Positions 10,895-23,062 of a DNA stretch of 64,000 nucleotides are shown one piece after another. Position 1 is the stretch's first letter. Every line of letters begins with the position of its first letter. Under the pieces are notes generated by a model. It did not search any database. It had not been told where the DNA came from and worked only from the letters and a program-made list of their open reading frames with translations. The position numbers were made by a program, and so were the translations under genes. Source of the DNA: Ophioderma brevispina (taxonomy: Eukaryota; Echinodermata; Ophiuroidea; Amphilepidida; Ophiodermatidae); the NCBI GenBank assembly GCA_023653785.1, contig JAMKCH010011747.1, forward strand, positions 1-64,000, written 5' to 3'.

Positions 10895-11050
10895 TCAGCA
10901 AATAAAATCACCTTTTTGTTTTCATTTTTAAGACATTTCTGTTGCCAAAACAAAGTAAAATCTATTGATTGTCTAATCTAAATGAAATCATACATTGCAC
11001 ATTACATGGATGCCTCAAAATCTCTCGTTTCACGTTTAAAACTCGTTTAA
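10895..11050. repeat. Dispersed repeat copy ('ctcaaaatctctcgtt' family)
   Basis: Shares a block running from cacctttttgttttcattttta, via atttctgttgcc, to tgtctaatctaa with 31265-31350, and the block cctcaaaatctctcgttt with 39935-39952. A shorter match to the last block is at 17866-17881. An interspersed family of unknown type. Confidence 0.65.
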
Positions 11051-11069
11051 GTTATAAATCTACAGTATT

Positions 11070-11215
11070 GTGTATGTATGTAATGTATATGTATGTTAGA
11101 TGTATGCGATGTATCAGTATTTGTACATGTATGTTCTGCTTCTGTTCTTATGTCCTGTATGTCTGTAGTATGTATGTATAGTATGAGGTATGTATGTGTA
11201 TGACGTATGTATGTA
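11070..11215. repeat. TATG/TGTA microsatellite
   Basis: Impure tetranucleotide tract of gtatgtatgta type. Confidence 0.9.
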
Positions 11216-11249
11216 CACCCAAGATTCCTACTCCGTGTAACCCAGAGGC

Positions 11250-11580
11250 TTAGGGCTACTCCTGGGTACTCATTATCTGTACTCCACGGGTGTGTCCACG
11301 TGGTGGTCCTGGATCGACCAGTGTCGCTTCGGCTTCGTGTGATACGAAGGTCGTGGGTTTCGAGTCCCACTGTTGCCAACGCGTTGTGTCCTTGGCAAGA
11401 CAATTTATCTCGATTGCCTCTCCCACCCGGTGCTAATGGGAGCTGATATGGATATTGTCCATTGAGCGCCGCCCAAAGGTTATGAGTATACCTGGGTGGT
11501 ATGGCATCTGACGTATCCCAAAGGTAGTGGTATATGTACAGCGCTTTGATACACGTGACTAACGGTACCCATGTCAGCAC
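11250..11580 (+). mobile_element. tRNA-derived SINE
   Basis: An A-box-like stretch near 11310 and a B-box-like stretch (gggtttcgagtcccac, one extra T) near 11352 are followed by a body with tgtccttggcaagaca, a motif common in animal SINE-like repeats. The 3' part ends agcgctttgatacacgtg near 11540-11560. Imperfect boxes suggest an old, inactive copy. Family not assigned. Confidence 0.6.
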
Positions 11581-12009
11581 AGTAGTGGGTACCTCTGCAG
11601 CTACTCTATGGGAGTACCTTCACAGACTCTCCTACCAGCGGCCTAGTAGGCAGCACTTTGGACCATAGAAGGCGCCAACACTCCATTTTGTTTACGACTT
11701 TCTGACAATTTTCCAAGCTTTAGTAACATCGGACAATTTGAATTGAGCACCACTAAAAACCCCTATATATGACCTTTTGTGTAAAAACATGTACATATGT
11801 GACGTCAATGTTAAATAATGGATAATTCTAAACTCACAGAGTCAAAGCTCATTTTTGCATGGGAGTACCCATGCAGGTACTCCCTAAGTGATGATTACCC
11901 CCACTTTGCGGCCGGTGATGTGGTACCCATGGGGTGGTACTCATGGCTACTTAACAGCTACTTCACATGTACTCCCCTGAAGAAATTGGTTTGTGTAAGC
12001 ATGTATGTA

Positions 12010-12240
12010 ATGTAGGGGGGCGTGTACGTCGTAGTACGACGTACGTATGTTATGTATGTATGTATGTAGGTATGTCTGTATGTATTGATTTATGTATGTA
12101 TGTATTCTGTATGTATGTGTGTGTGTGTGTGTGTTTTGTTGCTGTGTGGTGTGGTTGGTGTGTGGTGTTGGTGTGTGTGTGTGCTGTTTCAGTGTGTGTG
12201 TGTGTGTTGTTGTGTTCGCTGCTGTGTGTGTGTGTGTTGT
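12010..12240. repeat. TATG then TG microsatellites
   Basis: A gtatgtatgta tract passes into interrupted (tg)n from about 12110. The Cys/Val-rich ORFs across it are low-complexity artefacts. Confidence 0.92.
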
Positions 12241-12294
12241 ATTTCTGGTTTCTGTCCTGTCTGATGTCTACCTGTCCCCCTCGCTCCTCGGCCC

Positions 12295-12388
12295 CTTTTG
12301 AACGCTGCGGAATTCCCGAGAAGGGTGAAAATCATAATAGCGCCCTCTTGCAAAAAAAAGTCCAAATTCAACTTTTAAATGCCCGAAT
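12295..12388 (-). repeat. Dispersed repeat, partner at 15835-15925
   Basis: Its reverse complement reads cgggcattt...gaatttggactttt...gcaagagggcgct...atgattttcacccttctcgg, closely matching the plus strand at 15835-15925. The two copies are in opposite orientation about 3.5 kb apart. Confidence 0.75.
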
Positions 12389-12390
12389 TT

Positions 12391-13700
12391 GAAGGACGAC
12401 CAAAAATGTAGTTTGGTCGCTAACGGCTCTTTCAAGGAAAGCCGGTCATAGATTAACTTAGCAGGGCTTTGACCTTTCAGAACAACCCAAGCAAGCAGAG
12501 ATTACTAAAAATCACTTGCCGAAATATCTGAAATTTTCATGTGAATCAGGTGCATGTATTGTCATCTTCGCACGCCCAAGTCGCATGACTGAATGATCTG
12601 GTATCGAATTTTGGTAGCGCGGTGTCTCAGGTTTGCTTCAATGAAACTGACTTGTTACTTGTACCCATTCAATTGTCTTTTTGCCATAAAAGATTAGTTT
12701 CCCAATTTCAATGACGAAGTAGTGGTTTTTGATTCATTACTTTCTTTTCGTTTTTCAATTTGTAGTCTAGAGAGGTTTTAGAATTAGATTTCTCCATATA
12801 AAGGTAATTCGGGCGACGTGTTCATGCACGCACACCTGAACGGTCCTCTCTGAGAGACGAAAGGCATCAGCGTTATGCAAATGCGTCTCTTGCAAATTAT
12901 CTGCTTGCATATGCATAACGCTATGAAAAATACTTTACATTGTTGAATAAATAGATTATGGGCATTTTATGAAGATATTTCTATGGTGTCGCCCTTCAAA
13001 GTACAGGGAATTGGCATAATCATGGAAACACCTTCTCAATAGGATGATGTTTCACGATTCATATTGAATAAAACATGAATACCGGCCGCTGTTGGTTCCC
13101 GTGATAAACACGGCAAACTGACCCTCTTTAATACAATGAGCGGGTCTTTTTTCTAGTGCTGCCATGAATAGATTTAACGAAACACGTTTAATATAAAATC
13201 ATCCTTAGAACGTCGAATTGCTCAACCCTCTGTACAATGGGTGTAAGGCTACTAATTCCCTTGGAACATTTAATAATCTTGAGATTAGGAATAAGATAAC
13301 GCGGGTTTATACTTTACCAAAATCAATGTTCTTTCTGTAACCAACCGACAGAGTATAGTCCGCCAGTTTTCTTTTCTTGGAAGGTGAAGTGCTTTTGGGA
13401 ACGTGATTATTTGAGGGGGAACATCCAAACTTTAAATCCTTGTAATTTAGGTGTTATAGAAGAACGGCATACTATTTTTCTCTATTACCCTGTGAAATTT
13501 ATGGCTAAAGGATAAATTGGGTTTAGGAAAATGATGGAAGCAAGATGTACCCCATTTTGTCGAATCCAATAGTCTTGGAGTTTCAAAATCACGTTTTCAG
13601 CTGTGCCTGTGATCCAATACCTTAAACGACAAATCGCAAGTTCAGCCGGTCTCTGAAGTTTGTCAATCTCCTTAGTCAAAAAAATACTAGATTAAAAATT
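12391..13700. other. No gene seen; one short hairpin
   Basis: Apart from a hairpin at 12870-12923, whose arms both read agcgttatgca-like, no feature was recognised. Confidence 0.45.
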
Positions 13701-13701
13701 G

Positions 13702-13785
13702 TGTCAGAAGTGAGAATCGAACCCACACCTTCAGATTAAATAGACAGCGCTTATACACAAACGACCGCAACCCCAGCCGCGAAAG
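13702..13785 (-). repeat. tRNA-like (SINE head or tRNA pseudogene)
   Basis: The minus strand carries a good B box in a T-arm (gtgggttcgattctcac) and an A-box-like ggctggggttgcgg. The anticodon arm is poor. T/A-rich low-complexity sequence flanks it at 13790-13850. Confidence 0.5.
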
Positions 13786-14224
13786 GCCGTTTTTTGCAAT
13801 ACCTAAAATTAAATATATTTTTTTTATTTTTTGCTTTTAATAATTTTTTTCATTGACGAAGTTACGCTGGTCGGCTCCTCGCCGCTAGCGTTACTTTTGA
13901 GCATACTAACCCACGAAACAACCGCGGAGTCACCGGCAACGTTCAAGGTCGATCGATTTTTTGCATATAGTTTGTAGTAAGCAGTTTGTGATGAGTTTTA
14001 TTCCGTAAAACTATATTGATTCAAGTATCGCAGAACAAGGATTGTCTACCACATCGGTTTGTATATCATTGATTATAAATTGAGACACTGCATTAGAAAC
14101 GTGCTGGTTCGATTCCCTGAACCTTTCTTTGATTTAATAAGTTTCAACATTTTAGAGTAAGAGAAGTTGAATCAACTATAAAATCGACGTAATAAAACAC
14201 ACATATCAGTATAAGTGGTATACT

Positions 14225-14390
14225 GAGGTGTTATCATAACACATTTTGCTGCTTCTATCCAAACGGAATTAAATTTTCGCGTGAAACTTTTGTCAGATGG
14301 GGTAATTGGGGATGGAGACTATTCTATCAAGATGAAAACTTTATATACTTAAATCTGGACATTCCCTTCAACAATTTGGACGAATTTTAT
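14225..14390. repeat. Dispersed repeat, partner at 22825-22945
   Basis: Shares the blocks ccaaacggaatt/aaacggattga, cgcgaaacttt-like, and ctatcaagatgaaaactt followed by atccttaaatc-like sequence with 22825-22945, in the same orientation. Unknown family. Confidence 0.7.
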
Positions 14391-15830
14391 TAAACATTAC
14401 CGCTTTTCGCATCTCTGAAAATAATTATTGCGTCAAGCGGAATATGCAATTCAAAAACATGTCCAATCTACAGATAATTATTGTATCGCCGCCCCGCCCG
14501 CTGGTTGTTATATCAATACTTGGTGGTGAATAGATGAGCGTGGTAATCTTCAACTGGGCTTTAACATCCCATGTTGTCTTCAAAGAAAGCACGATCTTTT
14601 ATCGTGTTAAATTGCAGATTAATACAAATAGATTATGACCTCGCCCTTATTCATCAATGATTCAGCTTTGCGAGCTAATGTAATGCACGATAATACTTTT
14701 GGGTGTCTTGAATAGGGTTTCGCATTTGCTGTCGCAAGAGCAAAAAGTATCGCTTTTCCGAATTACTATCTTTGCTGCAATGGGACAAAATCAGCTGGGG
14801 ACCAAGTTTTTCAATACAAATCCCATTTACTTGCATGACTGAAGTGAGAAGAGGGGAAAATTGAATAGGAATTTGTGTCAGCATTACTTCAAACTTGGTC
14901 GCAACGCTCACTTTGTCCCATTGCAAAAACAATGATATTGTTACCCCATGACCGCACCTGAACAAATTCCCTATCGTTGGAAGAGAGATATGTGCTTTAA
15001 GATGACCATTAATTATTTTTATGTATTTTACCAATTAACACATTGATTATTTTTATGTAAATTACACAATTACCACAAAAATTGGGGAGAAGTTTTGTTC
15101 ATTTTCTCAAATGGCTCAACTCGCCCAATCACACCGATTATCTTTCACACTTTGTATACTAAAAACTCCTGCCTTTCCCCTCAAATAGAGAGAATAATGC
15201 AATGAAACTTTGCATTTTTTTTTTAAATTTCATCAAAAACGTGCTTGCAATTATACAAAATATAATAGCCTAATATTCATTTTCATGTGTATTTGGTAGA
15301 AATGATCACTGGAGAACGTTACCAGTTCGACAAAGGCGAATAATGGTGGGATGGATCGTTGGTTGTTACAAATCTTCCGTTACAGGTCACCATAGGTTAA
15401 ATTGTCTGACGAAGTGAGCGGAGTAATCCTTCCTGTTCCGGTAATATTAATGTCCCGGATAACCTACTTTAAATCAAATGATAATCCTTCCCAGGTTCTA
15501 TCTCTGCTTCAACAATGGGTATAATTCGCTTATATGTACTTCATCTCCTATGCGGTCACTTTCCATCTCCTTCTACCGCCAGGTTTCTCGGGCCCTTTCA
15601 CGGAGGTATACTATTTTGAATGGGCTTTTGTTGGTTCTTCAGATAATCCAGGCATGCAAAGATTACAATTAATACATGCACCTGCTTTCCTGAAAATTTC
15701 AGGTATTTCGCATTGCTTCTTTGTAATCTCTGCTTTCTTGTTATGTTCTGGACAAGTCTTGCTAAGTAATCTTTGACCTCCCGTGAAAGCGCGTCGGCTA
15801 TGCGACAAACGCATTTATGTCGTCCTTTCA
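14391..15830. other. No gene seen
   Basis: Short ORFs without recognisable domains. No strong repeat structure noticed. Confidence 0.4.
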
Positions 15831-15834
15831 ATCG

Positions 15835-15925
15835 GGCATTTTTAATAACAAGTGAATTTGGACTTTTATTATTGCAAGAGGGTGCTAGTATGATTTTAGC
15901 CTTCTCGGAATTTCCTCATCTTCCA
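15835..15925 (+). repeat. Dispersed repeat, partner at 12295-12388
   Basis: Plus-strand copy of the 'gaatttggactttt...gcaagaggg' repeat described at 12295-12388. Confidence 0.75.
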
Positions 15926-18294
15926 AAGGGGCCTATGATCGATGTTACGGTATTGTATGTATGTCTGTGTTAATCGCATTGAAGCTTCAAATGCATTATC
16001 AGTAATATTTGTATACGTTATATATTGTGATTCTTTGTAAATCTATTCTGACACCATATCTCACTAGCTCCTTCTCTCCACTCTCCACTGGGTGACTGCG
16101 ATAAGGTCCCGGTTGGGGGGGGGCACTTGTATTCAAGGTGGATACATGATCGTGAACATGGACTTCCAAAATGCACTCTAACAATATTTCCACCGACTAA
16201 AAATATACCTACAAGTATTTTTTTTTTCTGATTGTAAACTAAAGATCTATTTTTGTAAGTTTTGGCTATCCCGAAACAAGTAAGCAATCATGGGGTGTGT
16301 CGTTATATACCTTTATTATCGCTTCTTTGCTTACAATAGTTTTGATCTCTGCTTAATTTGAGGATTACCTTCATCACAATTTCAGGGTTTAGAAAAAACA
16401 TACCATTTTTTCCACATTTTGCTGTTTTTGACACCCTAATCACATGTCCGCGCGTACATCGCCTGTTGGAAAAACAGATACCTTTTTACGCGTTTTCTTG
16501 TTCAACGCATCATATCCCCTTTTGAATACAAGGCACACCATGCAATTATTACTAATTTCAACATAAAAATATCTGGTTAAGAGGCATTATTTTCTGTTTA
16601 TTATATATACCTACCACGTTTCTCGTGGGAAGGGGTACAAAGCAGAGGGGAGAAGCGAGGTTTTTGTAATGTTCGAAATCAGTAATCTTCTGAAGCCTGA
16701 ACCGGTAGCCTGAGAAGAATTATACTGGCTTGTATCGAAAGGGTTTGTCCCCAAACTAGTCTCATAAAAACCTCTCAATTCTTCAATGAATATGTAGGTA
16801 AAATGAAGTCCGTATCCCAAATACACTATTTTATCAGCTATACCTGTTCAGTAAGTAATGACTTTGTTGTCGTTGTTATAAAAAAAGCTCCACACTGTCG
16901 TTTTAATGGTGACTTTGTTGCCATCATCAACTTGAGTTTTTCTTTCACAGTCCTTTGACTCTTCAGTGGAATCTCTCCGTTTGCACGATGTTTGGACTTA
17001 ATTTGTACACCCCTGTCAGCATTATCAAAGCAAGATCGAATACATCAAATGATTCCTAATTGAGGGGCCCCTGACACAATTCGTCATTTTTATTTACAAA
17101 CCCACCAACTGAACCATACATCCTTTTTGCAAATTTTGTCAAGATTATCTGCAGGCAGATCACTAACTAAACTGGGATCCCGCTAGTGAAGATTCTTACT
17201 TGAGGTAAAAATATGTAGACTGGATTAAAAACGAAAGCAATTCCTGTGATTCACAATACGGTCCAGCCAACCAATTTGCCTCGGAGAGGCGATGTTTTCG
17301 AAAATTGCATCATGGGAAAAGGTCGGCACCGCGGAGCCCGCGTAATACGAATATTACACAACACGTTGCTGTTCGTGTAATTTTGTCAATGTAAACGTGA
17401 AATTGGGTACACAAAAACGGCTAATTACTGAACTTTTTTTCTTTCTCTTTCTTTCAATAACACGATCATTTCCGTAGAGGTTTCAACATATATCTCATTA
17501 CTTACATGTTTAAAGTGCAACAAGAGAATTTCAAATAATAGGTGGTCCCAAAATTTTTTTTTTTTAAAAATTATGATCTTTGGCTCTATTGTAAAGCTTT
17601 CTATCAAAAATGGTCCCAACTGAAAGTATAATCTGAGCTTTATTTCTGTGTATCCAAAAAAATTGTGACATTTCAAATTTTTGGGCAAAAGGAAATTCAC
17701 CAGCCTCTGTTTTATAGTTGAAATATAAGCATATAATCACACCTTTTATTTTCACTGTGTAACCCAAAATACAATGTTACAAAGAAATACCTCACTCGGG
17801 GGTTGTTTCGTGACTTTTCTAAATCTATATGAAAATCACTGCATAGGACACCTTATGTGGGTACTCAAAATCTCTCGTTCTCCTTTTATTTTAATCCATT
17901 GTGACTGGGGGGACCCACTCTCCTTCAGTCCAGGATTTTGTTGACGGGGGCCACTGATTTGCGAATGTACCCGACACTTGTAGCGTACCGACAAACAAAA
18001 AATTACCTACTGGCTTGCTTTCCTCGCCGGTTGGCTCAATTTTTAAAGGTGTCGCATGTACCCTTATTTGCATATCTTGTATGCATATTCTATGCGTATT
18101 TACGCATACATGTCGTGTTGTTGATGTTGTCCACCCCTCTTGCTACTCCCTCTTTATCCTTCTTATGTCGCTCAAAATGGGACTGGCGAGGGAAACCCGC
18201 TGGTCTGCGCAGGACAAGCGGGAGTGAGGATGAGAAGGGGCAGAGAGAGAGAAGAGGATTTAATGCGAGAGGAGAAGCAGAAAGAATATGAGGT
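15926..18294. other. No gene seen
   Basis: AT-rich DNA with short ORFs. It contains a short copy of the 'ctcaaaatctctcgtt' motif at 17866-17881 and nothing else I can support. Confidence 0.4.
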
Positions 18295-18297
18295 ATG

Positions 18298-18492
18298 TAT
18301 CTTTTTCTCGCCTTCATCTCTCTTCTTTCGCTTCTCTCTCCCTCTCCTCTCTCTCTTCTTTCCCTTTCCATCGCTTCTCTCCTCTCGCTCTTCTTCTCTT
18401 TCTCTCTCTCTCTCTTCTTCTCTTATCTCTCTTCTCTCTCCTCGTCTCTCTTCTTTCTCCCTTCTCTCTCTCTCCCTTCATCTCCCTCTAAA
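18298..18492. repeat. Polypyrimidine (CT)-rich tract
   Basis: Nearly pure C/T on the plus strand for about 190 bp. Such tracts can adopt triplex structures. The Ser/Leu-rich ORFs here are artefacts. Confidence 0.93.
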
Positions 18493-19750
18493 GCAGCTTG
18501 AGATAAGTACCTCGTTCCCTTTTTCCTTTCTGTGTATACTAGTTTATATTTAATATATGTATTTATCCAATGGCTACTATGTTTGCGTGCCGATACTTTG
18601 AATGGTCCTTAACTCGTATTTAAAACGAAGTGATATATGACAAATCCAACTAGTTAATAACAATTATTTCCAATATATTATGGTACAAAATGTCTGCCAA
18701 CCATACCTGTATCAGCGTAATCATAACAGCAAGCTAATTGAGCCATACACAAATCTTGGATGTGTCGCCGGGCTTCTGGCCTTGTTTAAGCCGTGATCTT
18801 GGTCAATTAAATTGGTAATTCTCAGATACCGTTGTTTCTTATCTAATCATGCCTTCTACGTGAATGTGTGTCAAGCTTGAAAGTTAGGGAGCCCGCTCTA
18901 TTTTAAGTTTTGGAAGAACAATTGAAGTGCACTAAGGATGGGTTCCCTGTTGCCCCATGATTTCGTTTTTTTTCACGCGTCCCGTTTTAACGCAGCAATA
19001 TTTTTTAGTTGAAATAAATGTGAAACCTTTCTTACACTTCGTTTCCGAAAAAATTATAGCCTCTCCACTTGTACCAAAACACCCCTTAATGCATGGAAAG
19101 GGTGGTGCAATATTTTCTGAATTATGTACCACCTTAGGCTACACCATTCATGTAGACTTATGAATACTATCAAAACAGCATGATAATTCATATAATTAAT
19201 TAATGTTTCATTAACTAACTACACTTTGATATGTGAATAACCTAAACTAGGTCTGGAATTAATTTTCCTATTATTTCCCACTTATACTATTTTAATATTT
19301 TTAGTAGCGCGTATGATGTAGGTTCTTGTTGTTTTTGAGATGACTTCTGTCTCAAAGGGTAATTCTAGACTCACTAAGCCAGGGAGACGAGTGTTACTGG
19401 TATCAATCATATCTCTGTTAATTGATTGTAACATGGCTCATCTCATCTTACGCGCATTAGGTGTGCCCTGAATACTATTAATAATAAATAAATGTCAATA
19501 ATAAATGACGTAAAAGTTTTGGGCTCATAATGTGTATCGTTTTATCATTGATAAGAATCATAAGATTGTGAATAACAGTGCTTTTTCCTTATTAATCATA
19601 TTCAGATTAGATTAAAACATTTCTTTCTATTGCTATCATTAAAAATTGTAAGAACTTGGGCAAACCTCTATTGGGTGTGTTTTAAAAAATAGAATAAACA
19701 TTTAAAGTAGAAATAAACATAACAACAGGAAAGCGATTGAAAACCAACAG
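18493..19750. other. No gene seen
   Basis: AT-rich, short ORFs only. Confidence 0.4.
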
Positions 19751-19752
19751 GA

Positions 19753-20222
19753 TTTAATGGTAAAATCATATCAATCTCTGTTCATGCAAGACCCATTTTA
19801 ATGGTAAAATCATATCTATCTCTGTTCATGCAGGACCCATTTTAATGGTCAAGTCATATCTATCTCTGTTCATGCAGGACCCATTTTAATGGTAAAATCA
19901 TATCAATCTCTGTTCATGCAAGACCCATTTTAATGGTCAAATCATATCTATCTCTGTTCATGCAGGACCCATTATAATGCTAATGGTAAAATCATATCTA
20001 TCTCTGTTCATGCAAGACCCATTTTAATGGTAAAATCATATCTATCTCTGTTCATGCAGGACCCATCTGTTCACGCAGGACCCATTTTAATGGTCAAATC
20101 ATATCTATCTCTGTTCATGCAGAACCCATTTTAGTGGTCAAATCATATCTATCTCTGTTCATGCAGGACCCATTTTAATGGTCAAATCATATCTATCTCT
20201 GTTCATGCAGGACCCATTTTAA
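19753..20222. repeat. 44-bp tandem repeat, about 10 copies
   Basis: The unit contains aaatcatatctatctctg, ttcatgcaggaccc and attttaatggt. Copies differ at a few fixed positions (caa/cta, caag/cagg, taa/tca). One unit is partly duplicated near 20065 and one carries a short extra taatgc near 19977. Clear young minisatellite; flanks are not obviously duplicated. Confidence 0.97.
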
Positions 20223-22244
20223 CTTTTGACTCTACAATGTTTGTGGATTGTTACCTGAAAGCAACCGACGTTTAAAATGATGAATATGATTTCTTAATCC
20301 TGAGAATACCATGACACCGGGCAAAAGAAACACTTAAGTGCGTATCAAAGGTACGCGGGCGTATTTAGTCGCCTAATTGGCAAAAGAATTGAGGCGGGGA
20401 GTAATTTTATCTGTATTAGGGCGCACACCACTAAATAAATGCTTCATTGAAATACACGTAAAATACCAAGTCGCGCCCTCTGATTTGGACCCCGCGTGAC
20501 AATATTTTGAATCCATTTCTCTATAGATCAAAACTGAATCTTTCAAAGAATGTGCAATTTATGTTTGATATAATTCAATATAGATTTTAAGAAAAGTGCT
20601 CTAGCAGCTTTCGACCAGAGCCGGAAGTCGAGGGCCTAGTTTCTACACAGAATCGAATTTCAAAATTTTGTGATAATCTCAGCGATGATCAACCTATACT
20701 CTTTTATTATAATATACCACCCTCACTGGAAACCGGTCCCCATAGGACTGCAAAATATCTCACACACGTTTTGTTATTTTAAACGAATACCTTCCATTCC
20801 CCCATTAACTCAAGTGCGTCTGCCCCCATTGGCAATTGGTGCCATTTCTTCTACAATGCAAAAGAAAGTGCCCCTTTCCCACTATCAACGCTCCATACAG
20901 CCAAATATAACTTTATAGATTTCATCTAGAGGCGCGATGTACTAATACCGAGTTCCTCTTCCTTGTGAGGCACACAGCAGCGTGAACCTTCTTTGTCTTT
21001 AGTACTCTTTCTTCCCTACAGTATATCTCAGGTAAAGACTGGTACAAAAAGTACCCCGAAACATACGTGACTTGACTCTATCACGGAACTCATAACCAAC
21101 ATACCTTCAAGAACAGCCGACTACAGATCCGCGGAAAACATTTTCATTGGGAAAAAAATTGCGCCGCGTGGAGATGTTACAACGAGATGGGCTTTATTCA
21201 GTATATGCACCTCGACAGGCAGGCCGCAGAGGTTTAGAAAGGCCTTTATTTTACGTTCCCGTAGCAGAGTCCCCGTGGATTTTGAATATTAATTAGATTT
21301 GCACTAGTACTCTTAATAAAACACTCTATCTGTTACTTTACAAAAACGTTGTACAAAAATGTACAGGCAGGTAGTTAAAGAACCATTCTGTTGATCATCG
21401 TTTTCAAATCAAGAAAATAATTTCAAATTTGAAGCCAAATCGGAAGCTTATTTGAGTAAAATATCAGAGATTACTCTCTCAAAAAACCTTTTGAAAATGT
21501 CACTTCTCGAATTTTATCAAGGGCTTAGACCTCTATCAATTGAACCGTACGATAGTGGTTTCAAAATTAACAAATTAACATTGAAACTTGGGGTACTACA
21601 GGCAGGAACGAGCATTTTATAATTAAGTCCTACTAAAACGGACGCTTACAATATACTACTGTAACGTAAATGATGCCGAGAAAATGGGCCGTGCTGTTAA
21701 CATGTCGGTCGATATGACTATCTAGGGGGCGACTCTGGCTGCAAATCAACCGCTGTGGTGTGAATGGGAGTTATGCACCATGCAACGCCCAGGACAATGG
21801 AGTTCAATTTTGTTAACAATACAGAGTGGTTGCGATGCGTTGATTCCAGCTATATGTCGGACCGAAAATTGTTTATATTTCCTGTCACTTTTTTTATCAA
21901 AATTTCTTTACTACAACTGGCTTGGAACTGTATCTCATTTAGACACCATGTTATACCTATTAAAGTTTAGGAATACGTCCTGAACTAGCAAATTATTGAG
22001 CATCACTTTGCGCGAAAAATTCAAATTTGGCAGTGTAAACCCGTGCTCGCTTGTACTTACAGCGATAATTCTTCTTTGATTTGAAACTTAGGGCCAAAGA
22101 TAGGCTGGTGTAGCAACGTCGGCATCACTGATCAATCTCGTATTGGACCGAGCTTGCACAAAGTTGCCTTTTGCAGTTCATTAACGAAGAGGTTGCGGTA
22201 GCTTGTCGACCGTCTCTGAATCATTGAGATAAGACCAATCCGGT

Positions 22245-22386
22245 AGAGGTTCAATATAAAGTCCCCTGGATGCAAATGAAGGTCTTGCCATTCATTCCGT
22301 CACGCGCTACGCACACATTAACAGCGCATGACGTGAATTGTGATACCTCATTTGCATCCATGAGGCTTCTATATGAAACGTCTACC
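22245..22386. mobile_element. ~140-bp palindromic MITE
   Basis: Two arms of about 62 bp face each other around a short loop (acgcacacatta). Both arms contain ggatgcaaatga and cgtca-gcgct. A near-complete hairpin of this length is typical of a short foldback MITE. Confidence 0.8.
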
Positions 22387-22824
22387 CCAATCTCCAACAA
22401 TAAGAAATCAAGCACCCCGGAAAACAAACGGAACTAAGCAATATCAATTGAAAAGTATTCAAGTCAGAAAAAACGACAGGCCTGTACCCAAGAAAATAGG
22501 AAAATTAATTAAAACTCAAGCCATAAACCCTTAAACAAGAAGTGCAGTTGGAATTATTTAAATCAAATCAACAATTTGGTTCTAATGATGACGGTCCTTT
22601 AAAGGTCCAGGCCCGATCGCTATATCCTCGTCTCCAGAGCTGGTTCCCCAGATTTTACCGGAAGTGGTCAACATTTTGGTATCAGAAGGAAGCTTGCTAT
22701 TTTTACTTATTTACCCGGGACATCTTAGAGCAAAAAGGGTTGTTTGGTTGGGATGTTACGAGCAAATGTGCCCTATTTTGGTTCACCAACATTACTTTAC
22801 AAAGTACTATATGGGCCTTACAGC

Positions 22825-22945
22825 ATCGCGTTTTAGCTCTGTATCAAAACGGATTGAATATCGGCGCGAAACTTTACAGGTGGGGTTTTGGAGTGAAGGC
22901 CAATCTATCAAGATGAAAACTTCATATCCTTAAATCGGGCCATCC
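22825..22945. repeat. Dispersed repeat, partner at 14225-14390
   Basis: Second copy of the repeat described at 14225-14390 (shared ctatcaagatgaaaactt). Confidence 0.7.
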
Positions 22946-23062
22946 CCCTTTAATGAAATAGCATGGACGTTCTCAACAAAGGAATTCGGAAAAGAAGAAA
23001 CGGGAACAAGTTTGCCAATGGGCAGACGCACTTGAGTATACTTGGTGCTATCTTTACGTTTA

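Larger units (their letters stand above)
20808..23037. mobile_element. Possible 2.2-kb DNA transposon with ~28-bp TIRs
   Basis: The left end (actcaagtgcgtctgccc...attggcaa, 20808-20836) is matched inverted at 23010-23034 (ttgccaatgggcagacgcacttgagt). The interior has no recognisable transposase and holds other repeats (22245-22386 and 22825-22945). The pairing could be chance placement of two related repeats, hence the modest confidence. Confidence 0.5.

Noticed and set aside
11047..11580. 177-codon minus-strand ORF
   Set aside because: Overlaps a SINE and a microsatellite; no domain.
18140..18553. 137-codon Ser/Leu-rich ORF
   Set aside because: Produced by the polypyrimidine tract.
19753..20222. 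CRISPR array
   Set aside because: Direct 44-bp tandem units without unique spacers or cas genes, in an animal genome.
22542..22916. 124-codon plus-strand ORF
   Set aside because: No recognisable motif, and it includes a dispersed repeat also found at 14.2 kb.
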